From positions 14,568,810 through 14,632,809 of the forward strand of contig NC_051439.1 of the NCBI RefSeq assembly GCF_001649575.2: a stretch of DNA of 64,000 nt, given 5' to 3'. The translations under genes were made by a program, and so were the position numbers. Under the pieces are notes generated by a model. It was not told where the DNA came from. It did not search any database and was given only the letters and a program-made list of their open reading frames with translations. This DNA is from Kryptolebias marmoratus. Lineage: Eukaryota; Chordata; Actinopteri; Cyprinodontiformes; Rivulidae. This document shows positions 10,534 through 25,500 of the stretch, piece after piece (the first letter of the stretch is position 1; every line of letters starts with the position of its first letter).

Positions 10534-13500
10534 ATGGAGATCTTCAGAGGAAGTCTGGACGACATATCCCGATCTGCATCGAGCGAGCAGACAGGCAGCC
10601 GTGTGTCCAGCGTATTGTTTTATCAAAACAACAGAGTTTGTCCTTCTACACCCTTTCAACTCGTCGTTTTGTCCAACGACCCCGTTGATACCCAGGTAAA
10701 TAAATGCCTTGATACTTTTCTTTTTAAAACAAAAATTAATCCCCCCCCTAAAACCTTATATAACCATTTCCTGTAGAAGCAGAGCTGCTCCCAGGAATCC
10801 ACAAATAATTTGACTACAGGTCAGTCTGGCAAAAGTAAATGATTTAAGAGTGCTTTATGAGGCTTCATTTTTAATGAAGTTTTTCTGTGTGTGTAAAGCA
10901 AAAGAAGTCCTCTCTTCAGATCAGTCTCACACTGAGGCCGCAGAGGATGAAAACGAGGATTTAGAGCTACAAAGAGCCTATGAAGAAATGAAAAGACTTG
11001 ATGAGATCCTGTCTGCAGAAATCTTTAAGGAAAAAGAAATCAGGCGTCAAAGGAAAGAGCTTCAAGCCAAACTCTGGCAGGAACTCTTGGTAGACACTAT
11101 TTAATTATCTACATAGATAATTCAAAAGACAGCCTGCCAGTACCTACTGTATGATGCTGTACTTTTCTTTTTTGGTTGCAGAAAGAATCAAGTCATTCTG
11201 AAAGTGCTTTTGAAGCTTTAAACACAAAGCTGTTTTTGGCTTTAGAAGCTCAAACAGGTAAGTACAGGTAACTTTACAGATAAACAATGTTCCTAAAGTG
11301 TGTAAACCTACAGCTCCACTACTGAAAAAAGTTGGGACACTGTGTAAAATGTAAATAGTAACAGAGTGCAATGATTTGCTCCAGTGCCCCCCAACATTAT
11401 GCAGTTTCTTAGTTTTAACATTTGATGTTTTCTGTGTTGCATTTTGAATAAAATATGGGTTTTTGAGATTTGCAAATCTTTGCATTCTGTTTTTATATAC
11501 ATTTCCCACAACTGTGTGTGAATTCGGGTTGTGATTTCCGTACATTAAATATCTTTTTGTCATCCTAAAGGGACAGCAGAAGAGGAAAACTTTGTGCCTC
11601 TGTTTGAAACTCAGATTCCCGACTGCGAGCAGGATGGAGACAACCTGTTCTCTGAGCAAAGTGAGTTCGTAAAATCATAGTGACAAAAAAAGGATGAAGT
11701 TAGTTGTATTTTTCACTAGATGGCACCATAACCTCAGGAAACTTCTAACAGTTTCCTCCCCATCTGATACAGATAGAAGTGCAGGTTTGAAATATTATTT
11801 ACAAAGTTGAAGAAGTTTGTCCGTTATGGGGCTTTTGAGCAAAAGCCTGACATTTTTTTTTATGTTATTGGTTTCCTGAAGGAAAGACAAAATCTCCCAG
11901 GTTTTCCTATAAGAATAGAAGCTCAGGAATGTGGCAGATTTTGTGCTTTTGCTCAGCATTGATCTATTTTATATTACACAAATATACTTTACCCCATTGG
12001 TGCATTTCATTTACGAGCACACCGTGTGTTTTGCTTGGCAGGTGAAAATAGGCCAGACAGCTTGACTGAATCAATAGAAATCACAGTTGGAGACGTTGAA
12101 GACGACCCATTTAAAGGCAGTAAAAGTTTCAAAAGCAAGAATAAACAGAAAGACTTTATCAAGAGGAACATCGAGGTGTGTCAGAGCTCATGATGCAAAA
12201 ATGCAGTGCATAATTTCATTAAGAATGTAAAAAATGTGCTTCCTTCGTCCTTTTTATAGGTCATATTACAAGTCTAGTGGACTAACAAGGATACAGATGT
12301 TATGCAAATCGTGATTTTTAACCTTTTTACCCTAATTTTGTGGAAAACAACAGCTAGTAGGTGGCGAGGTGGCCCAAGTGCGTCTGACCCCTGCAGAGAA
12401 AGCGCGTCTGGCTGATCTCCTCCGGGAAACAGAAGAAGAGGAAGAGGACAGCGCTGAGGGCACAGACAGAGGGGTAGGATCACATCAAGGTGTAAAACAT
12501 AGGCTGTGGGGGCGGATTCTCTTTTTATCATCTTTATCAGCACGGTCTCATTTATAAAAGCTTAAAAGGGGATCTACCAGCACTTAAAACTCACATTTAC
12601 TACTAGTAAAATATACGATTTTTATTGCACCCTTCGCTTTTGTTGCAGCTTTTTAATCCATTTAATTATAAGCTATCATGTTTTTTTTAAACTAAATCAA
12701 TCTCAGAATGCTGCCAAAATAACAGAGCCAGTATTTGATAACCCCTGAAGTAGCATTAGTTACATATTTCTGGTTTGATGACTGCTTGGCAGATTAGAGC
12801 GTCTCTGGGTGGAAGATTCTGACTCCTCAAAGCATTTCAGATTATAAACCAGATGTCGGATGCCATTTGTGGTTCGCTCGGAATGCTATGCATGTTCTGG
12901 ATTAATTTTATAATCTAGTTTTCAGTAAACCCCTCTCCCGTTCTTCAGCAAAACTCAGAAGTGAGAATCTTTTATGTTGTCGTGCAACAAGCTGCAGCTG
13001 CGCTCGTATTAAGGGCGCACTGATGGAGCCTGAAGTTGGGAGAATGGGACCTTTTGTTTCCCTTTAAGGGTTCATCTAAGACCATGCCACCTGGAGTGGT
13101 CCAGTATTTCACCCTGAGCTCCATTCTGACTTCACATTTTTTTTTGTTTTCACATTAAATTTGCCTTAATAACCCCTTTGGCAGCTGTAAAGAAGTCAGA
13201 TTGGTCTAAAGCCTGTTTGAAAGAGGGGGAAAAAACATCCTTACCTTTAACATGCGGCTCCATTTAATTTGACCCAGGCTGCTCTGCATTGGTAGAACAG
13301 CTTGCCAGGGTTTTTGTAAATGTCTCACCGCTTCTTTTATGATGTTTTTCTTTAACTTTTAGAACAATACTGCTGTGATTATGATGGCAGAAACTAAAGC
13401 GGCATATACTGTTTTATTTCTTTCTCGTTTTGGCTGAAGAGAAACTTCCTGTTATTGCGAGGCAGCGTTATTATGAATGGCCATGATGGGGCGAGCACAT

Positions 13501-16500
13501 TGTTTATGTCACCAGGAGTTTGGCAGTGAGGCATCTTCAGTTCTTAAGACTTCTCTCAATTCTTGGCAGAATCCCTTGGGACGCATTTATCAAAAGCTGC
13601 TGCTCACTTCTTACATCAGACAATTCCTTCTTCTTTTTTTTTTTTTTTTAAATGTTACAGACTCTCGTCTGAACAACCTCCACGCTTCAGGGTAGCCATG
13701 GTAACCTGAGCAACAAAGCAGCTGTCAACAACTTACTGTCGGGAATCTGGGAAGGCATTCATTCCTTTCCTAAGGCCTTAGATGTTCAGTTAGTGGGAAC
13801 AAGGACAGATAAAAACAATTAGAGAAGTACAGATTTGCCTAAATAATACTGCAGCTATGTAAACATTAATATATTTATATTTATATATTTTATCAATGTT
13901 GACTTACACCTACAAAACAAATACTAAACTCATTGGCTTCGTGTAAAAGGCTGACTGTTTTCTCTTTTTTACACAGAACATCATGAAACGATCATTTATG
14001 AAGCTACAGCCAAAACCATCTGCTTAACTTAGCTTAAAGACTGAAAATAAAGTTAATCTGACTCTAATTGCGGTTTCCAATTTTTCACATTTCGACAATC
14101 TTGTCTTGTTTATATATTTACAACTTTCATTTTTAGCAACAGCTTAAGACTTACTGAAATTTTTGTATCTATCTAACCTCCAGGAAGAAACTAAATAAGT
14201 ACAGGTCCAAAGTTTGGTAATTATCCAGATGGAAAGGGTTCGTCATTAATTTACTTTAGGGAACTGGAACTAAGATGCTTGTGCCTGTGTGTGCATGTGA
14301 TTGTCTGTCTGTTAGATAAATATGTCATGAACAACAGGATGGACTTTAATGAAACTTCCAGAAAGTGATCATGTACAGCGAATTAACTTTTGGAGTCAAC
14401 CCATGGCCACCACAGCTAATTAACATTAACAAACAGAAAAATGGCTCAAAATCAGTAAGTTTCACGGATATTGAGCTAAAATTTGATCAAGTAGTAGCTG
14501 AGAGGCCTTCACAACACTTCATATGACAATGAGCGTAATTTCTTTTTGTTTTTTTGTTTTTTTTAAAGTTTGACCAAAATAGTTATAGCACTGAGAGTTA
14601 ACATATTCTATTTTCAATATTTTCTGCACCTGTTTCAAAACTCAAATTCTGTTGTGCAGTGGTTGGAAAGCCCGCATGTGGAAAAAAAAACAAACAACCA
14701 TTTGATGTCCCAGACTTAAACAATCCGCTGCATCCAAGTAAATCACAGTGGTGGTTGAGAAAACAACACTGATCCAGATTTCAAGTTCAAATAACAACCA
14801 TTAAATTTTGTAGGTCTTTCAAAATTTAGATTTGTGTTGTACTCCACCTCATTAATGAGCCTCTGTGTTTGCTGTTTGTTTCTGCCAGTGATTTTATTTT
14901 TTAGCTGCACCCCCTCCCCCCTCTTTCCCCAGTGCGCCGAGGTTACAGCTGTGTTCTTTGTAGAGTTATGATCTGATTTGGCGTGGTGTATTCTCACTAA
15001 ATCTCATCTCACCACTTTGTTGTGGTGAGATCACCATGTACACACTGCTTCCCATAGGATTTAATGGGAGTATCACAGAAAGTAAGGCATTTGTCAAATG
15101 TTGATGCTGAACCTGTCGAAATACCAAGAGCTAAGACAGACTGCACTTCTTCTCTGATTCAGACATCACTGTCATAATATTCCTAAGCACGCACCGTCTA
15201 GATAATGTTTATCAGTTGTGTTGTTTAGGTTGCCACAGCGTAAAGCAGGCTTTTACCTCACAGACCATAACTTACTATACTGATGCTTTTTTTCCCAGGC
15301 TACGTGGGCTGCGTCAGTCTTTACAGACCATGGATACACCCCTAAACCAACTGATCTGGAGCAGCTGATGGAGATAGACTCTAAAATTTGTCGCTTTCTT
15401 CCTTATGATGAGTTCAATTCTCTGCAAAGTTCTTACACAAACCTAAGCATGTCTCAGGTGAGTATCCAGAAGGGCAAACTAAACAGAAATCCTGTTATTG
15501 TTTTACATTTATTAGGTCTTATTGTCCCTCATCTTTTCTTTATTGCCTTTTTTTGCAGTTTTATTCTGTATGTAAAATGTTTTAGGCAAAAAGAGGCACC
15601 CTGAAATGACATTTTCTGCCAAGGCTGATGTCCTAATTCACAATTTCAAACATATTAATGAGGATTTGCACTTAAATTTACTGGTTTATAACCAAACAAA
15701 TATGGACATCCCAATTTAAAGGAATGCAGCTTGAGTTTAGGTAAAAGGAAAAAAAACATTTTGATTCTTAGTTGGTGAACGCCCCACCTGTTGTGGCGCT
15801 GATGTAAAAAGAATATTATAAAAAATGACCGCACACTAGACCTCTTCCAGAAGCAGTGATTCATTTCAGGTCCGTAGCCATAAATCCTTAAGGAGGTTAT
15901 AAAAGAAAATATGCTTTCGTCTTGCAGTTACCTTTCTTCTTGGTAGCAGTTTAAGTTCCTAAACGGAACCATTTGAAGATCAGCTTCGGAACCGGTTTGT
16001 GTTCCTGCTCATTCCTGGTATCGAAAAGCACGAAAACCGCCATCATATTTCTGTTTTAACATCACTGATTTTTTTGCCACTGATAATAAATCATGCCTGA
16101 GATTCTCATTTTTCCACCCTTTCATCTTTCCTGTCTGACTGTCTCAGACTGATAGAGAGTAATTCAGCATTCCCCTGTGGGCACGCCTTCAAAAGAATCA
16201 CCAAGAACTTAAAGATGTGTTTTTAGAAGTCAGTTTGCCAACAATCATTTTCGTCTCCTGCACAGTCACCGAAGTTTTAGCTTCTGAGTCCACAAGTCTG
16301 TTGCTTTAGCCTGAGGAGCCAGTGAGGCCTGGTACCAGCCTGGATGATGCCACAGAGGAGAGTCAACCCCCCATCAGACTGTAATTACAGAACTGGTGGA
16401 CATTGAGGAGTGCCAACTCCAAAAAAGGATCATCACTTTCCCTTTCATTTAGATATACGGTATTAACTCGCAGGACTAGTTGCCCAAAGATGTAGACTTA

Positions 16501-19500
16501 CATCTTTTTTGCATAAAGCACAAAAAAGGAACTTTAGATCTTCTATTTGTCCATGAACTTCTTTCCTTCTGCCATATTACAGATTCTCCAAAAACAATGG
16601 CCTTAAAAGTCTAATCATAAAGCTGAGTCGGGATATCATAAACATCACGATCAGTGTTTGTAGTAGCATGGAATTACTCGTCGCAGGGCCATGTGGTGAG
16701 TCATGAACATTTTCGTTGGGAAAAGCCTTGTTTCAGTTCCCTCTTGCCCTTTCTTGGCTTACTCTATGATTTCTAATGAAAGGGAAAATCTCAGATAGCT
16801 AATGATCTGGACTGAATGAATGCAAAATAATAAATAAATAAATTAAATAAGCACTGCTTTCCTGGACACTAATGTGCTTTTGTCAACCTCACTCTTCCTG
16901 CATTTGCCAATCCTCTCCCTTTTCTCAGGCTTCAGCTGAATTAAGCCTTTTTTATCATTAAAAACGTCTGTTGGTTTGAAGCATTAATGTACAGTACACC
17001 CCTCCTACTGTAACACTGTGTGGGAATGGCTGCGCCACCCACAGTCTGAAGTCAGCAGAGAGGATTCTGTCATAAGAGTTTGCTGATGTTGGTCACACGA
17101 GCGTTTAAGTGTGTGTTTGCGTGTCTGTGTGTGTGTGTCTCACAGATCACAAGTGCACATGTTGTTTCAAATGTGGCTTCTTTAGACGAGCGGCTGCAAT
17201 GAAACTAACAAATGGCGTTATGGTTTTAAGTCACTGTCACGGTTTTGATTGCACCTCTCATAATCAGCTCCCTTGGTTACTCCAGCTGTGTTTTGTTGTG
17301 CACTGGTTGGGTATAAATTTTGATGGGAGCCCATGAGGTCACTTAGTCATATTATGTGGTTTCTGATGAGCACTCATTATTGCAGCTCCAGCCAATGTTA
17401 AGTGGGAGAGCAGAGCTTTGGGGAGAAAACGCCCTTTTGACCAACACAATGTGGTCAGTTTGAACATCTTTGGTCCAGTCATGTAATTAAAGCTTTGGGA
17501 AAGGTTCATCCTGTTATACTGAACTTTAAGTATATATTGTATTAGGTTTAATGTTGTAAAGAGAAAAAAAACACACACTCTGGACATTCTCAACATGTCC
17601 ATTTTGTTCATTCAGATTGCTCCATTCATTTGTTATGTGGCTACGTGTTTGTGTCCTTAGTAACATAATTTTATGATTTTTCTGGGGTTCGGAAACATCA
17701 GACCCTGACAATATTTCTTTATTTTGGTTTTCTTTAATTAAATTGTCATTGTCCATCTTCTCTCATCCCATTTTAATGGTTTAAACAGAGGAATTACTTC
17801 ATATTTTTGGCATCTGAACATCAGTTTTATGATCCAGGAATCAATCACCCTTTTACCAAAAAGTTATGAGAATTATTCATCCAAAACTCATTTGTTGATT
17901 TGTTTAGATGTAAATAAATCCCCTTAAACCTAAAGTAAAATTATCCTTCACGTTCTTTTAAATTTAAAGCTCTCTTGAGCCAAGTCTAACTTTAGAGCTA
18001 AACTAACTTTCAGTGTTATTGTTGCTTATGTTTATGCTTAATCTCATTTATTTGGTACATTCAGAATGTTTAGAAAAGTGATATAGACAGCAAACTTGTT
18101 CAAACTATTGATGGTGCGAGTGAATTATAATGGTGCTGACCATGGGGCGATATATTTTAGACAAAAACAAACACTCAGTTGATTTGTTGAATTGGTAGAG
18201 TTGGCCAAATATAACTTTGTCAGCGGCTAGAGTTTCATGGTTACACTTGGCCAGATCATCTCGAGAACAAGAGGTCTTGGGTCTTGGGTTGGGTGGTGTT
18301 GGAATGCAGCGACTTGTGCCAACCAATGGTGCTCCTTAGAAGGACAATAGGCACAGATTCATTGACGCATTTGTGGTCTGATCCCATAAAAATACTGCTA
18401 TAGTGCATATTGCTCAATATGTGAATGCTGGATGTAATTATGCGGTGTTAGAACATTCTATGATACTGTGTTAGCTGACCTCTGAAGTATGGTCCTCTGG
18501 AATCCAGTTACCCTTTTCAAAGGATCCCCACCCATCAACACATAACCCAAAATTACCCTAACAATCATGTTTTTTGTGTTGAGAGCAAACTAAAGAAACC
18601 CCTTACAAACCCAAGAGAACATGTAAACTTAACACAGAAAGGTCTGCATGTCAGGGATTCAAACTGGTAACTTTCTTCTCATGCCCATTTCTGAAGCACT
18701 ATAGTGCCAGAACATTAAACTGGGGGTTCTGATAGCATAGCTGACATGTGTACATGTAACATTAATGGGTTTTGGCTTAAAAATTAGAACAAGACTCAAA
18801 TGTCAAAGTGAATATAAAGAAAGAGAAGACAACTGCTCTCTTTGAAAAACAAAGATGTCCATCTTCTCGCTGAGGTATCCAAACTTTGCTCATTGAAAAC
18901 AAAAATAGATGTGACAGTTTTTTTTCCCCCAAACCAGAAGCAGATGCTTTAGATGGCCAAATTAGCTCTCTCCAACTGCGATTTCTTAATTTAATTGTAC
19001 CTTTCTGATAATATTAAACACCCAGTGTTGTTTCTTGGATGCTCTGCTCATGTGAGGACAGTGGCATGATGTGACTTGAGGTGTCAGGGCTGTCTTATGG
19101 CACATTTGCTGTTTTTCCACACAGTTTTAAGAGAATGGGCGTCACACCCTTTTGTTCCCTGTAATTCCTGTGAGACTCCGTTCGTTTTATTATAAACGCC
19201 TCTCCCACTGGTGGGATCCACAGCTGCAGTTGGGTTAAGTGGTGGTTCAAAGAGGTTTTTCCTTGTTCTTAAAGATCTGACTTTCTGACTGTTTCACTCA
19301 TTATAGCAGCTCATTGTGGAGAAATTAGTCACATAGTCAGCTGTTAGCAATAAGCAAGCCCTAATGCTGCGCATTGTCTAATATTCTATAAAATTGAGCC
19401 AAATCAAAACCAATTAAGCAATGCACTGGCAACCGTCAGCTCTACGGTTTTATTTTCCCCTCTAAAAACGTGCCACTCCATCGTAAACCAGTGTTTGCAG

Positions 19501-22500
19501 CAGAACTGTAGGTCATGCATTCTGCTTGACAAAACACAGGATCTGTCACTGGAGTGGAAAAAAAAGAACACTTGAATGTTTTTTTTTTCATCCAGATGCT
19601 TTTGATAAATATTGATCACGGCCTACTTTTCAAGCTTTTTACTTACATTTCGTTTCGTGTCTCATTTTCTGGCAAATTGTTTTATGTTAGTAGAGCAATC
19701 TGGGCGGAAATAATGTTTCGACCGTCTCTGAACAATAAAAGCTCCACATTGGGATGTATATACTGCGGTTTGAAAGGATTGTGAATGCACGACTTTCTTC
19801 TGCTATCTACAAAGTTTTAAAAGATCAGACGTGTGAAGATTTCTATTGTGCTTGTGTTTAGGCCATCAAAGGCAAAAGCAGTGCAATAAGACTTTTGTCA
19901 TTGTATGCGTGCAATCTTAGCAAACACAAAAATGGCTATAACTCTGTCAAATTTACAGATATTGAGCTAAAATTTGGTATGTTAGAAGCTGAGACTGATC
20001 CCCCAACTTGAATCAGAATGCTAATTGATTTTGTGAGATCTGTATGTAAAACTTTGCCATTAACTATAGAAATCAACCTTGTCTGTCTCTTGACAAAATA
20101 TCCCATGAACCACTGAACAGATTTTAATGAAACGTCCAGAAAGTAATTATTAGATATGCATCTACAACTGATTAAGTTTTGAAGTCATTCCAATTCAAGA
20201 TGGCTACCGCAGCCAACTGACCTTAAAAACACAAAAAGGGATTGTTACTTAGCCAATTTTATGGATATTGAGCTAAAATTTAGTGCGGTAGTAACAAAGT
20301 GTTGTTCCCAACACATACTCTGAGTGCAACATTTTGCACAACATCTTTGCTTAAAACCTTGGCATTGACTGTTGGAGTCAACCGTGTTTGTCTGTTAGCA
20401 AAGTATCCCATAAACCACTGATTGGATTTTAATGAAACTTTCAGAAAGTTATTACTGGATTTACTTCTACAAATGATTACCTTTTGTCGTCAACCCAAGC
20501 CAGGACGGCCACCACAGGCTAATTGACCTTTGCCAACACAAAAAATGTGTACACCTCATTGAATTTTACAGATGTCGAGCTAAAATCGGGTGCAGTAGTA
20601 GTTAAGAGGCATTCACAACATATACTCAAAGCAGCAACAGATTATGTGCGATCACATAAAATATTTCAATATCACATGAGATTATGCATAATGTTGTTTA
20701 CAAGATTGGACCAAAATGGCTTCAACTCCATCATTTCTCAACATAATTTTAATCTAAAACACTGACATGAAAGGCAACGGGTGATATGCATTCCTTCAAG
20801 GAATGCTAACCCAGTATCAGATTCAGCACATTTTTTTTGGATCGTAGAACGCACCAGAAGGTTTTGATCTTTGCAACTGTGATCCCTCCAGACCACCCTC
20901 AGTTTTGAAAAAAAAAAAGCATGTATACAGTCCAGATGACCCACAAGTGAATCTTCTAATACTTCAGGAATGTTCACCAATCACCAAGTCAACAGGGATC
21001 CAAGATACTGATGAAAAAAACACAATCTCTGAGAGAAGAAAAGACAGCTTGGACACCAACAGATTTTATATCTTGAGACATCTTTAGATGGACATGTGCA
21101 AGAGCCCAAACTTTCTGTCATGGAGCTGCATTAGATCGATATGTGGTGCAACCTTTAGGTAAAAATACTTCAAAAAGTATGCTGTTGTTTGCATTCTTCA
21201 TTCTTCAGAAAGTATTTAAAGTGTAATGCTGTGTTGCAGCACCTCTGCCTATGTACCCGACAGACGATTAAAGCTCAGAGCTGGGCCAAATATCAGCAGA
21301 AATACGGGAACAAATGAGAGAAACTGAGGAGCCAAGATACTCTCAAGCTTGTGAGAAGTTTGCTTCTGAGCTCTCAGAGGGAGTGCTCGTTGCAAGGCAT
21401 GCGGACAGGCCTTGGCAGGTAGCCTGGGTCCACGTGGCACAGCCAGAGCCTCCGCTATACTTCGCATTTCAAGAAGAGAGAAAACAGAGACATGGCTGGA
21501 GCAGGAGAAAAGTGTGCCGTCCTGAACAATATCAGGCATCTCTACGTGAGTCAGCATGGCTGGCTTTCTTTCTTTAAAACACCCCTGTCCTCCTCGAATC
21601 GTGCAGCCACGAGACACATGCTGTTGATGTTAGAATTTATTGTAGACATATTTCTTGCATTTAGTTAGATAAGACTCCTTTAAAGTAACACAGTAACCTA
21701 TAACAGCACACTTCACTGACTGCCGTCTACAATTTATTGTAGATTTGAGTAGTTGCGCAGATATAAATTTTGAGATAGCAGTCATTGTCCTGCATGAACC
21801 GCTTGCACGGAAGAATAACAAAAACATGCTGTTCTTACTGCTTCCCTTTTGATGACTTAATGTGATCAACAGATATTTTGAATAAAACAAAGGCCCCCAC
21901 AGTCATGGTCAGTGAGCCATTTTGAGGTTACTGCATGCTTTGAAAAAAGGTTAAGCTGCTGGCAATGTTCCACATCAAAGAAATGTTTTCCAGGCAAAAA
22001 CCCAAACAGTATATTTTCCTTTCTTTTTTTTTTGTTATATTTACCAAATTCCCAGAAGTCGGAATCTTCCTTGCTATGGAAGTAGCTTTCTTAACTACAA
22101 AGGATGAAGAACTTAAGACAGCACCTTGTATGAATTAGTCCGTTTGACGCGAGCAGCAGCGTTTATGATATTCTTGTTGACACTTCCTTGGACTAGCCAC
22201 CTCGAAGCAATCTGTTGCTGTTTAGCTTGTTTAGATTGTGTGAATAGGTTAATTAGGTTGTCTAAAAAGGTTTTATTTGACCCTTTTTAAGGTGGATTAT
22301 AGGCTGCACGCTGCTGTTAGCTGTTGCAGCGTAAAGAAGGACATGTTGCAGTAAAATGCAGAAGTACACTAACCTATGCTAATGGCATAAACACATTTAT
22401 TTTGTTCTTGTTGTGTATGACATCTGAAAATGAGTGTGCGTTGGAGGATCCAGCTGTTTTCTTTGGCGAGACACTACACAGATGCGGACCACATTGGCGG

Positions 22501-25500
22501 GAAGGAGAACCACCAGACTACCAAGCTCAATGGCTCTCTCTACAAAGAGAAAATGCTAATGTGATAATACTTTATGTTCTTCATTATAATCTAGTTCATC
22601 TGCTGAGGTTTACTGATCTAACATTTGTTTTGAGGCTGATTAGTGGTGAAATGTTTGGCATTAAACAATCCCCGTTGTTTTTCCAGTATCATCGGTTGGG
22701 ACAGAGGAGGTCGATGCATCGACGGCTGCAGCTGTTTCACACTCAGACACGCTGACAAAATCAACATGGAATGCATTTGAGGTCATAATATTAAATGTAG
22801 GATATATGGTACTTAATAATTTTATCACTTTTATTTAAAATTCTTACAAATGATAAATGAACAAGTGTTAGTTTCATCAATAGGTCAGTATTATTGGGTG
22901 ATACAGGCCAGTCACAGATAAACTGGGATCCACTACACTGGATTTCTGTTATTCTCTCTTCTGCACCTGTCCACGGGTATTTTGGCACACTCCTCGTGAG
23001 CAAACTGCTCCAGGTATGAAGGGTTTCTTCTCCAGGCTGCATGTTTCAGCTCCTTCCACAGATGTTTAATAGGATTTAGATCAAGGCTCAGACGGCCACT
23101 TTAGAACAGTCCAGTGTTGTGCTATTAGCCGTTCTTTTGGGTCATCCTGTTGGAGGACTCATGACCTGCGACTGAGACCAAGCTTTCTGACACTGGGCAG
23201 CACATTTGGCTCTAGAAAGCTTAGATAGAGATTTCATTGTATCCTGCATAGATTTAGGACACCCTGTGCCAGATGGAGCAAAGCAGCCTCAGAACTTAAT
23301 CAAGCCTGCTCCATTTTTTAAATTTCATTTTTGAGTCTGTGAACATAGAGCTGATATGACTTGATACCAAAAAGCTCCACTTTTGTCTCATCTGTCCAAA
23401 AGACATTCTCCCAGGAGCTTTGTGGCTTGTCAGTAACCATTATGGCAAATTCCAGTCCCGCTTTTTTGTCATTTGGTGTCCTCCTCTGTCGTCTTCCATG
23501 AACTCCACTTTGTTTCAGACAGCGACTGATGGCGCAATCTGACATTAATGTACCTTGATCTTGGAGTACAGCTCTAATTTCTTTGGAAGTTGTTCTGGGC
23601 TGCTTCCCAGTGTCCATCTCTTCCACTTGTCGTCAGTTTTCATCTCGCAGACACATCCAGGGAGACTGGCTCCAGGCCTGTGGACCTTTAACTTCTGAAT
23701 AATCTGTGCAGCTGTAGACACAGGGACATCAAGGTGCTTGGGGATGATCTTATAGCCTTTACCTTGTCAATAATTGTCTTTCTAAGCTCTTTAGGCAACT
23801 TTCTCTCTCTTTAGCTTTCTTTGGTCCATGTTCAGTGTGGTGCACACTATGATACCAAACAGCACAGTGACTACTCTTTACTCTTTACCTAGGTAGATTG
23901 ATATCTTGTAACATTCTTGTAAATAACTGATGAACCCAGTTATTTACTTTTTATATTTAATATTGTACATTTTGTAAAATATGCAGTAAAACACTAGAAC
24001 CATCACTTCAGAACTTTTTTTTTGTTCTCCAGACCTCACCTTGACCTCCTCTGTTCCTGTTAACTGACTTTTCTTCATTACTAAGGACATACGTAGTTAC
24101 CTCAGCATTCCTTGCTATCATATAGCCTTCTACTGCTTGCAGGCTTCAGTTATTTAATTATCAGAGAACAAGGCAGCTGCTTAGCAGAGCTGAAATATTG
24201 AAATAAATGAGATACATTCTTTTAAAATTTCATCAGTAGATAGACATACTTTTGTCCACAAATGCAGTTATCTTTGACATGACTGTGTTTTCTTTTTTTC
24301 ATAAACAAAAACAAAGTTCTGGTCTTCTTGGCCTTCTGGTGATCCTTTGACCCAGATAGTTAATGTGATTATTGAAGATTTTTGAATAGCATGACAAGTG
24401 GCTACTCCAAAGAGAGCCAATTATCAGACGTTTTCTTTTTTTGTTGATGTTCAGATAAGTCGAGCCTCAGCTTCTCCCCCCTGCTCTGTTTGAAAGTAAC
24501 CTCGTTCTGAGTTGAAGCTTTCACACATTCCAGGAAAAGGAGCACAGATACTGAAATGCTGTAGAACAGTTGTTGGAGTCTGTTAAGGTCGAGTCACGTC
24601 ATTCTCTCTGACTTCTCCAAGAGGTGAATCAGTTGGAGTAGCAAAAGAACAAAAAGTGATTTACTGTGTAATGATGCCAGTGCCTGAAAATTTAATCGAA
24701 ATCTGTTTTTAATTTGATCTTGACTTACACATACGAATATGTGTGCATTTACATAAGATTTTTACCAAGCTCAAACTGATAAATGCATTTCATTTTGATA
24801 GGACCCTTTCATTAAAGTAAACCTCGCATGACATCCTTCACAGTTTTATTTAAATTAAGGCAAATCCACGCAGCACTTACTGTATGTTTTACCACTTTAC
24901 ACATATTTAAAAAGTGTTATTTGCAGTGATTACACTCATTAACTTGCATAGCTTGAAATTTGCTCTTGCTGAGAGAAAAAGTCTGAATTCTTTTTTTTTG
25001 ACTTTAAAGAAAAGTATATTAAGTTCTGCTTTGCCATGGTAAAGCTGTGGATGTACACACTTTGACAGTTTATTGAGATAAAGATAATGTAAATGCCTCT
25101 TTGGGTTGTGAACAACTTCGTGATCAATATCCATCAGGATAATAATACATCAGTGTCATAAAGAGCTGTTTTGCTTCATATAAAAGTGTCAGAACAGACT
25201 AATAAGTGTTGTGCCGCCCAGACAAAAAGTTGCAGACTTGCTGCTGACTTTCCCAGCTGTCACTGTTTTGCAAGTAAAATAAAAAAAACCCTAATGCCTT
25301 TGGGCTCTGAGACCTAAAAGACTTCCATCCTATTACAAATGAAACATTAAAAGACTTTTGACTGGATGCCTATAAACAAGTTTGTTTTAGTCTTTCATTC
25401 ATTTATTCTATGATGATTTCATACCTAATACTGCAGGGTTAAATTTTGCATTGTACTGCAAAGCAAAAAAAATCAAATGCAGATATTTTTAGCTGTGTGT

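Larger units (their letters stand above)
12474..15298. other. fsip1: fsip1 intron 7 (2.8 kb)
   Basis: Noncoding. It holds the perfect X-box at 13692-13705 and one copy of the dispersed repeat family at 14290-14640. Nothing else in it is recognisable. Confidence 0.6.

Noticed and set aside
11144..11659. 171-codon antisense frame across fsip1 exons 4-5
   Set aside because: It is the shadow of two real exons plus a MITE-filled intron.
21249..21617. Overlapping open frames on both strands (87 and 122 codons)
   Set aside because: Both strands open because the patch is locally GC-richer; no family similarity and no splice context.
22324..22755. 143-codon open frame on the plus strand in fsip1 intron 8
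   Set aside because: No recognised domain. It lies next to the Tc1 fossil, so it may be transposon-derived, but I could not support any call.
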